DNA of 64,000 nt. Source: Dipodascopsis uninucleata var. uninucleata. Its lineage: Eukaryota > Ascomycota > Lipomycetes > Lipomycetales > Lipomycetaceae. The notes below the pieces were generated by a model. That model was not told the DNA's origin, made no database searches, and worked only from the letters and a program-made list of their open reading frames with translations. The translations under genes were made by a program, and so were the position numbers. Of this stretch, positions 25,001-38,681 are shown piece after piece (the stretch's first letter is position 1; each line of letters begins with the position of its first letter). The stretch is taken from the NCBI GenBank assembly GCA_030568195.1, contig JAJLTO010000010.1, forward strand, positions 248,001 through 312,000, given 5' to 3'.

Positions 25001-25872
25001 GCTCTGGACACTGAGCGCCTCAAAACTAGATGCGAGATCGTATCGCTGGTTGTCCATATTGATAGAAGAGTCTGAAGATGTGAGTGTGCCTATGTCGGTT
25101 ACACTAGACTTTCTCATGCTTGCCACAGGAGAGGTACCAGAACTAAATAGAGACATATTATCGTTATATTCTTTATTGGAACGGTTTCCTGGAGAGACTT
25201 AAAATGTCAATTTTGTTAGACGAATATTTTCCTCAACGAAATGACTCAAAAGGAAACGTTGCGTTATCTTCAATACTTACTTGAATGATAGTCAACTTTA
25301 GAAAGCATCATATCCGAATGATATATATTAACTCCATTAGAAGAAAGTGATCGTAGTTTCGATGTACCAGGACCACTCATATATCTAAACGCATTCTCAT
25401 TGGAGGCAGTGAAATCCATCCTTCTGTTGATCGTAGACTGTGGTGAGTCAAGTAAAGCAGATGGAATCGCCTTTCGCTCATCAAATTCATGTAGAGGAGA
25501 CCCTGGCGGAGTAGCAGTATTCTCAGAGTGCGATGACAATGAAGGTGACAATGCAACAGGCTTCTGCAAGCATGTTGAGCAATTAGTACCGCCCAAAACA
25601 TGGCTCAGTACCGAACTGTTGCTCATGTTTATAGTATCGGTATCAGTGAGATTGTTGGTAGTAGTAGAGGAAGATGAAGAAAGCGAAGACGACGACGACG
25701 ATGAACAGGCAGTGAGTGGCACTGAAGTTGCTATCAAAGACCTGTTGCTAGGATATTCACGAAAAGTTCCTCCAAATCTATCAAACGCAATAGATTCTGG
25801 TACTGTTAAAAGATTGTGCTCATCAGACGAGGCGAACAGAGAGCTTGCTGAGCTAGAAGCCATAGCTAGCAT
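22045..25872 (-). CDS. mei2: Mei2-type RNA-binding protein, three RRMs
   Basis: In fission yeast Mei2 is the RNA-binding switch for entry into meiosis, working with a non-coding RNA. Ten exons join in phase: 25872-25281, 25197-24788, 24366-24193, 24028-23795, 23603-23105, 22974-22756, 22642-22612 (31 bases), 22555-22478, 22417-22314 and 22202-22045, giving 832 residues. The N-terminal 300 residues are Ser-rich. RRM1 starts near 312 (RYIKISGLSKTAD) and RRM2 near 405. The hallmark C-terminal RRM3 begins near 675 with RTTLMLRNIPNK, then TYDFLYLRIDFLNKCNVGYA, GTKWNRFNSEKICDISYANI and CLIEKFRNSS. This Mei2-specific RRM3 makes the family call firm; a meiotic role is inference. The start could be either of two Met codons nine bases apart, or lie in an unseen upstream exon. 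Confidence 0.93.
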
Positions 25873-28800
25873 GGCTACTAATAATAAAGTACAGTATCGA
25901 CGCTGTCCAAATCTGATCACTTTGCTGTTATTACAGACTAAGTCTATTTTACGAAATATTGCTATTAGTGATTCCTTGATCTTTCAGGCACTAGAAGCAA
26001 ATATTTATATGTATACAAAATTTATCATAAATATAAATATACAACAGATTCAGTAATATATTTATACCAGAAATTATTAATATTTGAATTTTTGTAATAA
26101 AAACTCAAGAGACGTGCCCAACCTATTTGGACGAATATGGCTGTTGTACTTCCTTCGATTTCGTCCTGCTGCTTCGAGAGCACTTCCGTTGTATTTTATG
26201 CGATTGATTGTGTCTCAGATATGCACAAAAGACAATTTATGTTAATCTCGCTTTAACAGTATCCGCTTTTTTTGTTCTTTGCGAATAGAAATCAGTCTAC
26301 TATATATGCTTAGTATTTCCAAAAGGAAAAATATCTAGCGTTTGACAAGATTTATGAATTATAATATAGATCGGAATCTAGTGTAAGAAGATTCAAGGAG
26401 AAAACTTCAAATTTCTCGCTAAATGCTGAGCGAACAAAAAGAAAATCTTCTTAGGCTGTATAAACACGCGCACGTTCGACCAATATGATACAACAGTCAA
26501 TTTATCACAACCCACTAACAGGAATGAGGCAGATTTATCAAGCGATGGTAAAGTTGAAGAGCGCTACTCTGGTTCCTAATAATTTCTGTCAAGAGTTGAA
26601 ATATTGATTAATAAGTCAAAATAGTATGTCCCTTTATGTGATCGATTATTTCGTTAACAGTCCAAGTACTTTCCGTCTGCCGAAATAATGGAGAGATTTG
26701 TTGTATGTAATCTGCCGATGCTAAGACTTGATAGAGTCCTGATAGATCGCTCAGACTTAACCAAAGAGTATATAGTATAAAACAGATCTCTAAAAGTCAA
26801 AATTCAACGTGTCCTCCTTTCTTCAAGTAAGTGTCGTCAAGATAGGACCTAAGACTGAAGAAAAAGTGCTATAACAAAACTGAATAGATAAAAGAATAGA
26901 GAATAGGATGTATATAGTTATGAAGAAAAATTATAACTAGTCATCTGCCAGTAAGCTTCACTACTGTCCTTTATAATCTCGGTGCAAAATTTACTAGTTC
27001 GATGACGACTGCGAGCCAAATTCAGCCCTAAAAACAAACAGCTGGTGATGACTCGGTGCACCCACACTTACTGTGCGATATAAATGGATGTATTCTAAAT
27101 GCCCTTTGTATAATTGAGATTCGAGGGCTGTACCACAATCTCAAAAAATAAAAAAGAAAATTTATAAAAGAAAAGAGTAATTACACGTTACAAACACCAG
27201 ATCAACTAATATAAGACTTTGAAAAATTGCACGGAATTATCAAATATCAAATAAGAAGGACCTGGAAGATGCTGCTAGTTAAATACAAGAGAAAGATGGA
27301 GAATTTAAAAGAATCAGGAAGAGACGCGTCAATCTCAGTATTGCAAGTGATTTACGCTGATATGAACATAGTTTCTCATATTTAATACACTGTGGTGCTA
27401 TTTAAGAGACATATGCATGTATTCCAAAATTTGTTGTATCTTTGTATATCAACTATATAAAATGGAGAAAGTAAACAAATTTAATTAAACTCGTGGAAAA
27501 GGTCATAGAAATGATTAAAATAAATGCTAGTATAGTAAATAATAGCTATTTACTGCATGTGCATTACAAAAGCTAATATCTTAAGGTAGATCAACCCAAG
27601 TATTGGGACAAAACAAAAGAGTCAATATATTTTATACTATAATTATTTTTTAAAAACCTGTGATTCTTAAACCGAAGGTACCAATTACTAAAGTCTATAT
27701 TGTGCTCGACTAAACTTTATTTCAGATCAGTAAACAGTACCAAGCCAGCTAAATGTCAACAAGGCGATGATGGATTTGAAAGTCCTTTCACGTCATAAAC
27801 AACAGGACATTCATCTTGTTAAAGACGCTAGTATATAGAGTATACTGTCTTTCTTACGAAGTGGCGGACTGTCGATCATTGGGGTCTCACCCTGTTCTAG
27901 ACAAAAACAAAACGCAGTAGATAAAAGGAAACCGGGATCTTGGTGCCACGATATTGCTCTGGCCAACAAGTGGATAGAGAAGGCGGATATGATAGATGAA
28001 AAAATGCACAATTGGTAATATCACCGTTGTTTGGATCATATATTTACTGCTCAATATTCTCTTAGCTATGCCGATAACTAAATTAGAAGTAAAAGTCGTT
28101 ATGTTATATATTACGATTGCTATTTTCTATTTCATATTTTTTCTTATTGTTAGTTCTCTTCAGCCCTTCGAAGTCCCGTGCTATATGCCTCAAATAATTT
28201 TTTTCCTTTTACTATACTACGAAATTTATTCTAGCGCGATCTATTGCACATTTCTTGTAGATGGAATCTTGTAGATAAATTCCAGATTCGAAATATTGAA
28301 GAATATAAATATCATCAAGTTGTCTACATCTTAGGGGGGCGTTGCTAGTAACACCTAAGAAAAATACTATGATTATGATCATTCTGAGAACCTCGTATCA
28401 AAGAAAAAAAGAGAAAATTGTTTAGTTTTCTTGTCGATGCAGATCTTGAACGTGCGACAGTGCCTACTAGGTAAATGGACTTCTACACTGGAGAGCAGAA
28501 GGAGACCAATGAGAAGCGAAATTCTCTTTTACTACTCGAGTTCTCTTGATTATTTGTGAGCCATGCTGTGAAATGTGTGGTCTTACTTTAGAAAGTGTAA
28601 ATAATTATAGCAATGTGGGTGCCTCTGCTATTCATTATTACTAAACATAAGTATAAGCGGAAATTATTGGCTCAGTGGCTTAGAGAACCTAATCTCTTCT
28701 TTTGTGCTAAGGGCATACGAGACTGCCTAGATGTATAAGCAATTTGTCGCTACATCAATGTCCTTCGAACTGTAAACGAAAATCAGGACTTATACAACTG

Positions 28801-31800
28801 CACTTTAATGTGAAAGGTGATATCTGCGTCCAAAGACGAGAGGTCCACTTCAGGCTGGCTAATAATCTCACCAATAAGATAAAGCTTAATTTTCAGTGCT
28901 ACAATACGATTTCGCTCCACTCATCGTCTCTCGTATTTGTAGCAGCCTAGTTCGTCATCTAGCATAACACTTGTAGTAATTTAGGAGATGAAAGCAATTC
29001 TTATAGGAATCATATCGAATTAAAGCAACGTAAAACGGTCACTTTGGTTTGCTTGAATACGCATATCCTGACAATAATTGAATAATAATGCTGCATATTA
29101 AGTAGGACGAAACATCAAGTGCTAGTGCAACTAGTAAGGTAACCTCAGAATCGAAACTTCAGGAGAGATGTGAATCGCTTTTAAAAAGCCTTTCAAGATA
29201 CCCTAGATATCCTGAACAAGAAAGATGTGACAACTGCAAAAACATGCGAAGTTCACGACCTGGTAGTCTGATACTTAATTTGTAGATCTCCTTTTCTGCT
29301 CTTTGAAAAGATTTCTTGACTTATGGCAAGGTTGGATCTCTTTATCTGCAAATTATTATAATGTGTTTTCACTGATACTCTGCATTTGATACGATTATGA
29401 TAGAATGCAAAGCAGTATCATCCGGAAGGAATCCAGTCAAACAAGTCGCAAAGACTTATTGTTGTCAGCAGATACCTCTGAGAGCTACTCAAGGTAAATG
29501 GCACTAGTTTCGACGCGAGATCCACTACAAACTGCTACGCAGTACATGTGGCATTTTTTTCAAATTATGCTAATATAATTCATTGAAGCCGTAAGTTCCA
29601 ATGACAGAATAATCGGAGATTGAATATACTACTGTGAATCGTATGTGCTCAGCACATTTCGTCAAGGAGGGACAGACTTCAACTTAAACTTTAGGGCTAT
29701 TTTGGCTTCTGTAAGTTCCCGCTGTTCATTATTTTTGGGTTTTCAATCCCTACTCCAATATTCTACAGAGAGAACAAGGGTGAGCGAACGGGCAAAGTGT
29801 ATCTCGTTGCTCTATTTAGACGGCTAACTCGTTAAGTTCTATCATTTCTCGCGCGATCTGCACAATACCGTAATCACCACTGGGCCATGCGGTTAATATA
29901 TAGGAAGGTAACAGATTTTGGTGGACTAATGATGTCAGGGACTAGAGCGAGCAGAAGACGACTGCAAATGAGAGACGCGCAGTAGATTAATCGTGATTTT
30001 AATCTAATCTCACGAACATACTGGTCAAGAATCATGAAAAAACCCTTAGTTCGTGATATCAGGGCCATTGGTACGCATCTTCTGATAAATTAATGATTAA
30101 CCATATACTAGGAAGATATACCATGTGAATGAATTTAGTCCATTAAGATACAATAAACTCGATATATTTAGCGATGCTAAGCTGATTGATCGTTTAGATC
30201 GCGGCTATTGCTTTTAGTAGTGAGAGTTATTATTTTCAGACCCAATTTATCGACCATTCATTATGTAGATTTATTATTATGAGGAAAGACTAATTTCTAA
30301 ATTTGCTGTTGGTGAGCCATAGAAAAGAGGTCTGCAAAGAACAGTAATATTGTTTGGCTCAGTAAATTAAAGCAGCATGATGAGAATGCCGTTCGCAACA
30401 AAGTTTTTATTTAACTTTTCAAAAACACATACTCGAACATCGGACTAAAGTATAACAAAATAAGAGTGAAACAACGATACTAGAAGATCAGGAGCGTAAG
30501 GCAGAGAACTGGAAAGAAGGTAGTAGGACTGCGACATTGTTTACTAGAATGATCTTTAACTACATCAGCGTAAGGTGCCAATTCTGAAACATTTGACTGC
30601 TATCTCTCTTGGAGAATATTCCCCGGTCATATGCGGGCCATAACATATTATTGGCCGGAAACCCAGAGAAACACAATGGGCAGAGCCTAAGAGCACGAGA
30701 TTTTTAATATCTAATAGTATTTTTGGCGTAGATCTTAGAAAGTGACTTGCTATTCCGAAAAGCTTCACTTTACTTGGGCCACCATGACAAGTCTTTTCTG
30801 TTTTAATCAGGGTTATTAACATCAAAGCGCTAAAGTTCAAAGCCACCCGTATCATAGACAAGGGAGTTGTGCTGCACTGCTTGATCCTCGTTACGTTGAC
30901 TAGTCAGCCTTACACCTTTAAATCAAATAAATTGAGTGTTGAAGTTTTCTTGCCGCCCAGAAGAGTGAAAGCTAGAATGCTTGAGAGTAGCAATTTCATG
31001 ATGATTTTCTAGGAATAAGATAGAGGAGGACCGCATAATTAGCAACCAAAGGGAGGAGATAAGAGGAGCATAATTATTGAGAGCTTGCATTGCATATGAC
31101 TTCCTTTAGACAGGCACGGGTCAACGGCACAGGCAATACAATATATGTACACCTTGAGAAAATGAACTATAACTCTACTATACGTACACTACGCACCAGA
31201 TCAGACTGCGCCAGAACCCACATGCGCTGTCATTCCGTTGCACCTGTCGAATGAGTGATCTCATGCACAAAGTAAACATATGACAAAGTCCTAGAGCGAA
31301 TTCAGCGGGTTTTTGCTGTGTACAGGAATGGTGAGGAAACCAATTTTGTGCAATAATATAGGAAGCACACGCTACAAACGACAAGATTTCATATTAGCTA
31401 TATTGGGGCCTGCTAACTGCAAGCAGTATAATTTCTATTAAAGACGCATTTAGTTCACAAATTATTTCTGCGATATTACAATAGTCTGCCAATCCAAATA
31501 TACGAAACTCTAGAAGTATCAATATCTAGTAATGTAGATACTTGTGCTTCATAGGATTATTATTATGTAGATGATGAGATATATGCCATGGAAGGTATGT
31601 TAAAGGTAGCACCAAATATCTCAGTCGAACCATTGCTGCTGATACTGAGTAAGAGTCTAATGTAACGTAAGACGTTCGCAAGTGTTCAATGAAATGCCAG
31701 ATGATAAAATAAATGTGCAATTTTTTGCATAAAAAATTGGGAAGTTTATAAAGTTTAAATTGCTAAGAATTCGCCTCAAATAATTTATAATATTGTTTGA

Positions 31801-34800
31801 CCTTCACGCAAGTGATACACCCAGCCGGACTGCTCTTCTCTTGCTTCCGAGGTCCAATCTCTATCAGACTTGGTTACAAGTATTTCAGGAGAAGTGATGC
31901 TGAGGCTACTCTAGATTAGAAATATATTATAGAAAGTCTTAGCAATATGTAGCAGAAGATTGCGATAAGTGAGCGTTAACTGCGGATCGATCGTAATAGC
32001 CAGAAGGATACTAATAGATCGAGACATTATAGATAAATTACTCGCTCATCTACACTTGCTTCTATAAAGTAGTTATAGGCATGACCAGCAGTGACGCAGG
32101 CAATTGCAAATATCAGTCTACAAAAGGAAAAAGAGTTCTAAGTGATAGTGAAATGTTATTCTCGTTTCCCCAGCTGTAGTGCCTGCTACTTATGCTACCT
32201 GCTTAACATGAAATCAATGGTGCAGCTGGCTGATATTTCACTCATTGTCCCTTCACGCTCAGCACCAGCTACCAAACCGGCTAGAAGACTGTAGTCGAGT
32301 GATGCAGTAGGGTTCGAAAGGCATCAGCTTTTGCTCGTATCCATGGACAAAGTGGACACAATGAGGCAGGTGGAAAGCTAGCGGAATGATTAAGTGTGAT
32401 AACACTATCTTCATCAAATTGGGTTAATACTAAACTACTAAACTCTGCGGCAATATTCATAGAGAGTAAGACTCCTTTCGTGAACTAACATGTACCTTTG
32501 TATAAGCTGCTGTGCAGTGATTTTACTAAAACCGTATAATCGTCGTGCACATTAGTGGGACTCATCTCAAATACCTGAGGGTTTATTACTATGCGCTCTA
32601 GAATATTTGTGTTGCTTCTAAGAAGTCAGCAGTAGTACGACAGCTTAATACGACGAGGGGACCAAAAGGAGCGTCTTCACTTGTAAAAGCAACTGCGGAA
32701 AGTTTAAATATGATTCATTACGCCACGTCTCAAATGTGTAGATTGGTACATGACCTCATATTTAATGCTTCAACGTGCGAGAGCTTTGCTGCAATCATCA
32801 AGATCAGGCTGTCAGCGACGCGTCCTGCAACATGTTACAACAATAGCTTTACCTGTTACCTTGCTTTTTATTTATTTTGTTATTTCATGGCATAGATAGG
32901 CTATGCGGCAGATAAAAATAGACGCTTGTACCTAGTGTAACAGAAGCCCATGCATGTACCGCCTTACTAGAAGTCCCACAGTTTTAATTTTGGAAGCTGA
33001 TGCATAGCCTGCACATCTTGGGTCTCTTTAGCATTGTATTGTACGCAAGAAAGATCCTTGATGTGCTATTAGGAGTAAATAAGAAACAGCTAGCCCTCAA
33101 TTAATCAGCAGGAACTACCACGAGAGTTGCCCTAGACTAACACATAGGATTACTACATCTTTGTATGTGCTCATGCACCCCAGCGGTAAACAGAAAGACT
33201 GTAACTTTCCTGATGTGTAATATATATGCACGTTACAAGCCCATTTGAGTTAGGCTCAATTTGAATACTTGTCACATTGGCCGACCCATAATGGCGAATA
33301 CACCAGATATGCAGCACATACCCAATTAGTATGATTTGAGCTCCAGAATGGCGTATAATAACTATATGGGCTCTTGCTTGATATCACACGCATGCATGTG
33401 GATCGCGATGTTTCCGGAACTCGTAAAGAGAGGCGCGCTTTAGAACAGATCTGCTGTGCTCTCCGTTCTTACGAGCTTGCAGTGGTATGACTTTCCTCTT
33501 TATCATCTATTCTCGTCGTGTAGATGCGTTAGGTATGCACAAAGCTGTGGTGCAGTCCGATCAATTGGTTCTGCTTGAATTCTACGGCTATGCACGACGC
33601 TCGTTACCATTGTGTAGTATGGGTCTGCAAGTGTGTGTGGCACATAGACGTCTGATAGACCAAGTTACCTCTGCTTTTATCGGGACACCGCACTTTATGC
33701 CGTTATTGTCGTACATATATGTGGCTACGCTATCCGAGAGCAATCCCGATGTGCCATTCATTAGTGCTCGATGCCACCGTGAATGAAAAGTCTTAATAAT
33801 GGTGAATAGCGTTGCCATTCCTGTTCTGTTGTCGTCATAGCCGTCATAGCCGTCGTAGCCATCACTGAACTTATAGTGCCACGATCGTTACCGCGTGCAT
33901 TGTAGACGCGTCCGCAGCACACCAGCTGCTAAGACGCTGATGTCTTAAAAGTGACTTTAGGCATATGCAGGGTATCTGTAATTGTGCACTACCTATGAAA
34001 GGTCGAATAGTAAAGAAGGCAAGATAGTACTATATATTGTAATTACTAGCGATATCTTACAATGTTATTCCATCTCTGGAGACATTATAGTAGCCGCAAG
34101 TCAGCATCCCTGTACATAGCACTGTCATATAGCCCTTCGTGCTCTGTTAGTCTTGAAAGAAATTGGAGCCGCCCATTATCTAAAGGAGCTGGTTTGAGAC
34201 TAAGGACGCCATTTAGGACATGTTTGGGCACATCTGATGTTTTCTACCACCAGATCGCAGCCGTTGAACGGACGCGCCATATCTGCAATTCTTTGCTTTC
34301 GTATGGACGTCTCAACTGTTGAGTTAGCATTTGTAAACAGTAAGGGTTTTATACCTTTGTTGTCATTATAGGGTGCAGTCATATGTGTAATATAATTAGG
34401 GTTGGTTGTAAGCTCGGTATGTGTAATAATGACGAGAGGTATTCTATCGTTGAGCCATTATATGCTACCAGCGTTTCAGGGCAGTCTGAAAGGGTCAAAG
34501 AAGCAAGGAATTGATCAAATACTATTGGAGCCAACAGTCAACGATACTAACAAGACTGAAAATTATTCAACTGCCACATAAAATAGAGTATAAACGAGAG
34601 CCTCTGCGAGTGAAGAGTTCATTTCGACTTGCCTACACGGATTCCACGGATAGTTTACTTACTAAAAGTCGGCGACGCCTTACCCAGCATACCTGGCTGT
34701 CGTCGCGTTCAGTACTATTCTCGTTCGTATACTGAAGAAACCGTTGAATCTGGCTACGAACATTTTGGCTTATCCTGAATCTAAAGCTACACGCATTATC

Positions 34801-35029
34801 GAGTGCAGATTGGCAGGATCCAGTCAAGTCTCAATGCAATTTCGTTTCACGAGGAGCTGAATATCCTGATAAAGAGACAAAACACAGACGAGCATCATAA
34901 AGATATATGTATTTGTGTTTATATTTAGGTGTTTTCTGTATCTAGAGATATTGATATATCGTATATATCTCGGTTGCAAGATACGTCAATTGATAAAATC
35001 AAGTCACGTCAGAAATATAGTAATCAGAA
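25873..35029. other. 9.1-kb gene-free region
   Basis: No ORF here exceeds 100 codons, none has a recognisable family, and none can be extended by in-phase introns as the real genes around it can. I found no tRNA B-box with matching A-box, no long terminal repeat, no tandem array and no obvious transposase or reverse-transcriptase fragment. Composition is mixed: 26-29 kb is AT-rich with A runs, while 32-34.8 kb is less AT-rich and looks like unique sequence. The left end must contain the MEI2 promoter and the right end that of SEC15. Small local features are a 9-bp tandem repeat at 33834-33860 and a short hairpin near 28331-28361. It may be a centromere, a long non-coding RNA locus or decayed sequence. 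Confidence 0.6.
33834..33860. repeat. short 9-bp tandem repeat
   Basis: Three consecutive 9-base units, two identical (GTCATAGCC) and one with a single difference (GTCGTAGCC). It is isolated in the gene-free region and no function is suggested. Confidence 0.85.
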
Positions 35030-37749
35030 ATGAATGGGAGCGAAGAAGTTTACAATGAGACGCAAGAGTCTATTATGGTTGGACTTCAACAAGTTCTCCT
35101 ATTGAAGTCAGATCCAATCTCAGTACCGAACTATATAGAAGGTGATGATTATCTTGAGCAACTGGCCTCAACAGTCGAAGATGCTATTCTTCTCAATGAA
35201 GTTGATTTTTTGGTGGACAAGCTGGGAAAAATTACAGAAGAGAAGGAAAATGAAATACAGGAACTGTGTAATGAGAACCAGAAGGTGTGTGTGATCTGCA
35301 TCCATTCCGATGCTCTTCTTCGAAATTTTAGCATCGCTTGCTGACAATTGTTAACTTCTAGGATTATGCAAGAGCGGTTCATCAACTTTCTAAAGTCAAA
35401 GCTCAATCGGATCGAATGCGGATGTCAGTCATACAGATAAACGACAGTTTGCAGAAATCAGGAACTTCGCTAGTGGCAAAGGTAACCGTCAACTCAAATT
35501 AAGTTCTCTTCTGTTTATTAACTGCGAAATAGAATAAACTATTATCCGATATTCGAATGGGCAAAGGGACAATAGAAGAAGTTACTGCGACATTGAAGCA
35601 ATGCCTCAAGGTTTTGAATATGACGAACCGTATTTATGAGATGGTAGAGCAGAAGAAGTACTTTCCGGCGTTGAAAGGAATTGATGACTTACAAAAGAAT
35701 TATATACAAGAAATATCTGAATTTGAATTTGCCAGACTGATCCGTAAGTTTGCGTATTGCAGTATTGGAGCGAGCTTAAGTTGATACTTGAGTCCTAACT
35801 TGATTAATATTATAGGTGATTCGGTGCCGTTAATGCGCAACACTATTCGAGACGATGTCATCGCTGATCTTCAAATATGGCTTGCAAGTGTCCGGACCTT
35901 GTCAGTGCAGATCGGTAAGGTTGCTTTTGCAATGACAGAGGCAAAGCGTATACGTTGGAAAGAGCGTGTTGAGAAGAATCCCAATCTAAGATTTTACAAG
36001 TTGAACTCAGCTGTTGAGGTAGCCTTACAAAATGATGAAGAATATGACCCTTTAAATAACAACAAGGTGCATATTGAGCTTACACCTCTTTATGAAGCAA
36101 TGCATATATGTTCCACTTTAGGATTTCTGGATGCCTTCCAACAGCGTTATCAGTTGGATAGGTTTGCTGAGCAAGAATATTTACTTCCGAAATCATTTAC
36201 TTTCACAGACGATAATATACAGCCTTTAGAGAACCTTCTCCATAGTGCTTGTGGCTTTGCGATATTCGAACGTGAAACAGCGAGAAGGGCCCACCGCTTC
36301 CGCACTCCGGAGTCTGTGAACGAATTATGGGAATCTGTCTGTCAGAAGATTGCCAATTTAATTGATCCGGTACTACCCACTTTACATAATCCTGAGACTA
36401 TGCTACGTGTGCGAAATCTGCTAGGTTTATTCATTCAGACAGTCGAGGTAAGTTTTCTAAATATTCCACAACAAATGCGTTGCTAACAGCAACTGTATTA
36501 TTAGGGATATGAGTATTCCGTGGTTAGATTAAACTCTTTTGTACTTTCTTTATTTAAAAAGTACTCCCAATTCTTGAAAGAACGATTTGCTGCGGAATTT
36601 GAACAGACGGTAACAGAAGATGACTATATGCCCATGGTAGTCAACAGTCGTGAGATTTGGGAACAGGTTATTAGCGTTGCATGGTATAAGACTAATGTGG
36701 ATCCTTCAAAAGTAAAAATACCGTATGTGTTTCCGTTTTCGCAAGTGTATCCTCTATCTTGTGCTGAAATTAGGAACTTTGTGAATCAGCATTATTCTTT
36801 TGCGGATGAATATTCGGAGCAAAATCCAGAACGAATTGAGCTCACATTGAGATCCTCGTTGGATGAACTCTTGGTGGATGTTGTTTGTAATACGTTAGTC
36901 GGTCGTCTTAAATCTAATAATCGAGAAGAAATAGTCCAGATTATTATAAATCTTGAATATTTCGAGACTGCTTCTATTGAGCTTGAAAGTATGCTCAACG
37001 AAACGTCCACTGCGCATTTTTCAGATCCATTGAAGTTGCGAGCTGCCGAAGAGTTTTCTATTGCGCATAAAAAGGCAGAAAAACGCATATTCGAGCTTGT
37101 GAATTCGAAAATTGACGATTTCTTAGAGATTGCTGATTATAATTGGGAAACTGAGACGGAAAGTAATGGACCCAGTTCATATCTGATAGATATGGTAAAT
37201 TTTCTTGAAACACTGGTGAATTCAACTTTGGTTAATTTGCCAAAATCAATAAAAAGTTTCATATATTTCGAAGCTTTTGATCATCTGGCCACCAGTCTAC
37301 TTGATATTTTACTCAATTCTGGAAGGAGAATAAGTCGATCAGCACTCGCAAACTTCAATCGTGATGTCAGTTATCTAGAAGATTTTGTTGCAGCTCTCGG
37401 ATCACCTAATGGCCGCCAAAGGGGCCTTAATGGCAACAGTACTGGTTCAGTTCGATCGCGCTACGGCAATGAAGAAGATTCAGATAATAGTTTGCTTACT
37501 ACATTTACAGAATTAAGACAGACAATTGATTTATTGATGTCATCAAATATAGAGGAATATAATAATACTGAAATTCGAATGAGGAAGTACGGTCGCGTGA
37601 AGCCACAGAGCGCGATTGCCCTAGTTGAGAAGTAAGTACTCAAGAGTCTATTTCAGCTAGTGATGATTCAAAACTAACAAATATTTAGACTGAATGCGTC
37701 GCCTATAACGCCGTCCAGAACGAGAAGATTATATCGTGGACGAGGATGA
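35030..37749 (+). CDS. SEC15: exocyst complex subunit Sec15
   Basis: Sec15 sits in the exocyst and is the effector of the Rab GTPase Sec4, tethering secretory vesicles to growth sites at the plasma membrane. Exons 35030-35284, 35362-35481, 35533-35743, 35816-36447, 36505-37631 and 37689-37749 give 801 residues, typical of the family. The N-terminal third is coiled-coil helical. Then come the conserved TPLYEAMHICSTLGFLDAF block, the regulatory segment with VNELWESVCQKI, and the C-terminal helical bundle ending DYNWE...SSYLIDMVNFLETL and LPKSIKSFIYFEAFDHLATS. An Arg-rich tail is encoded by the small last exon. The first ATG was taken as the start; the gene-free block lies upstream. Confidence 0.92.
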
Positions 37750-38681
37750 TGTTATAGTTGTATATTATTATCGGCTGGTTTGGTTGTTTATTCAACAAGT
37801 TATATTAGATTGTGCTATTGCATCTTCGTCTTATGTTCCAAAAGTGTATCTTTTTATTGTAAGGTCATGCTAAATTAGCAATTTACTGATCAATGAGTTT
37901 TTTGGGGAGGGAAGCAAGTAGTCTATCTTATTGAATAGTGTACGAACGCGTGAGGAAGATTATTTTACTGAGAAAGCATTTTGAAAGCTGTCTTAAAGGA
38001 TCTTTACATGGACATGATTCTTGTGCAACTGATAAAATAGATAAATGTATTATAATTCTATTCATAGTCACTTTACAGGCTCTAGAAGCAAAGGATGTTT
38101 TAGAACCGTTCCATCAGAGATTTCATATTTTCCCGTAGTTGGCGGTCTGGTTAGGGTATATAAACTTATAATTAACGAAAAGTAACCAAGCAATGTAATA
38201 GTACCAGATTACAATAGAAAGAATATCACATACAATCAATGGTACAAAGTGCAATAAACAGTAGAAAACTAGGTATTTACTGAAATTGAAAGATATTTAC
38301 TATTAAAAGATGGCTATACACGTAAAGATATGCTCTTCTGCGCAATCATTGAATTGATTATTAGTTTCCAAACATCTCTTGTACCAATACAAGAGAAAAC
38401 TAGATCTTTTGATTCCTCGTTTCACATCCAAATATATAATTGCTAGCAGTGTGCAGAGTGGAGTATAATACCAATGTAAATATCAGTGCTTGCTTCGTGA
38501 CTTCAAGCTGCGTTTGTGTTCATTAAAATCGCGTTTAGGGGCGTAATATGAAATTTTCTGGTTATCAAATAAAAGTAAGATAATAATTAATAATTGATAA
38601 TAGTGTGTTTTTAAATCTAAAGGATTTTTACATGACGTTAGAGACTTGAAAAATATTTACATCTGAAGAGAAAAGTATATT
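37750..38681. other. convergent spacer SEC15 / ALE1, no gene seen
   Basis: Some 930 AT-rich bases between two gene ends. A 66-codon ORF at 37938-38138 has no recognisable features. Nothing else is seen. Confidence 0.5.

Noticed and set aside
27996-28274. 92-codon plus-strand ORF with apparent membrane helices
   Set aside because: AT-rich DNA yields such hydrophobic frames by chance; no recognisable family and no splice-linked continuation.
28668-28740. tRNA-like stretch (GGCTCAGTGGCTTAGAGAACC and following)
   Set aside because: An A-box-like GGCTCAGTGG is present but no GGTTCRA B-box or closing acceptor stem could be paired.
30565-30861. 98-codon minus-strand ORF in the gene-free block
   Set aside because: No recognisable motif and no neighbouring exon in phase.
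32305-32325. GGGTTCGAAAGG resembling a tRNA B-box
   Set aside because: No cloverleaf could be drawn upstream and no A-box at the right distance.
33487-33786. 99-codon plus-strand ORF in the gene-free block
   Set aside because: No domain or repeat recognised; it is among the longest ORFs there, as expected by chance in a less AT-rich patch.
26000-35000. possible remnant of a transposon or virus-like element in the gene-free block
   Set aside because: No terminal repeats, target-site duplications or recognisable transposase, integrase or polymerase fragments were found by eye.
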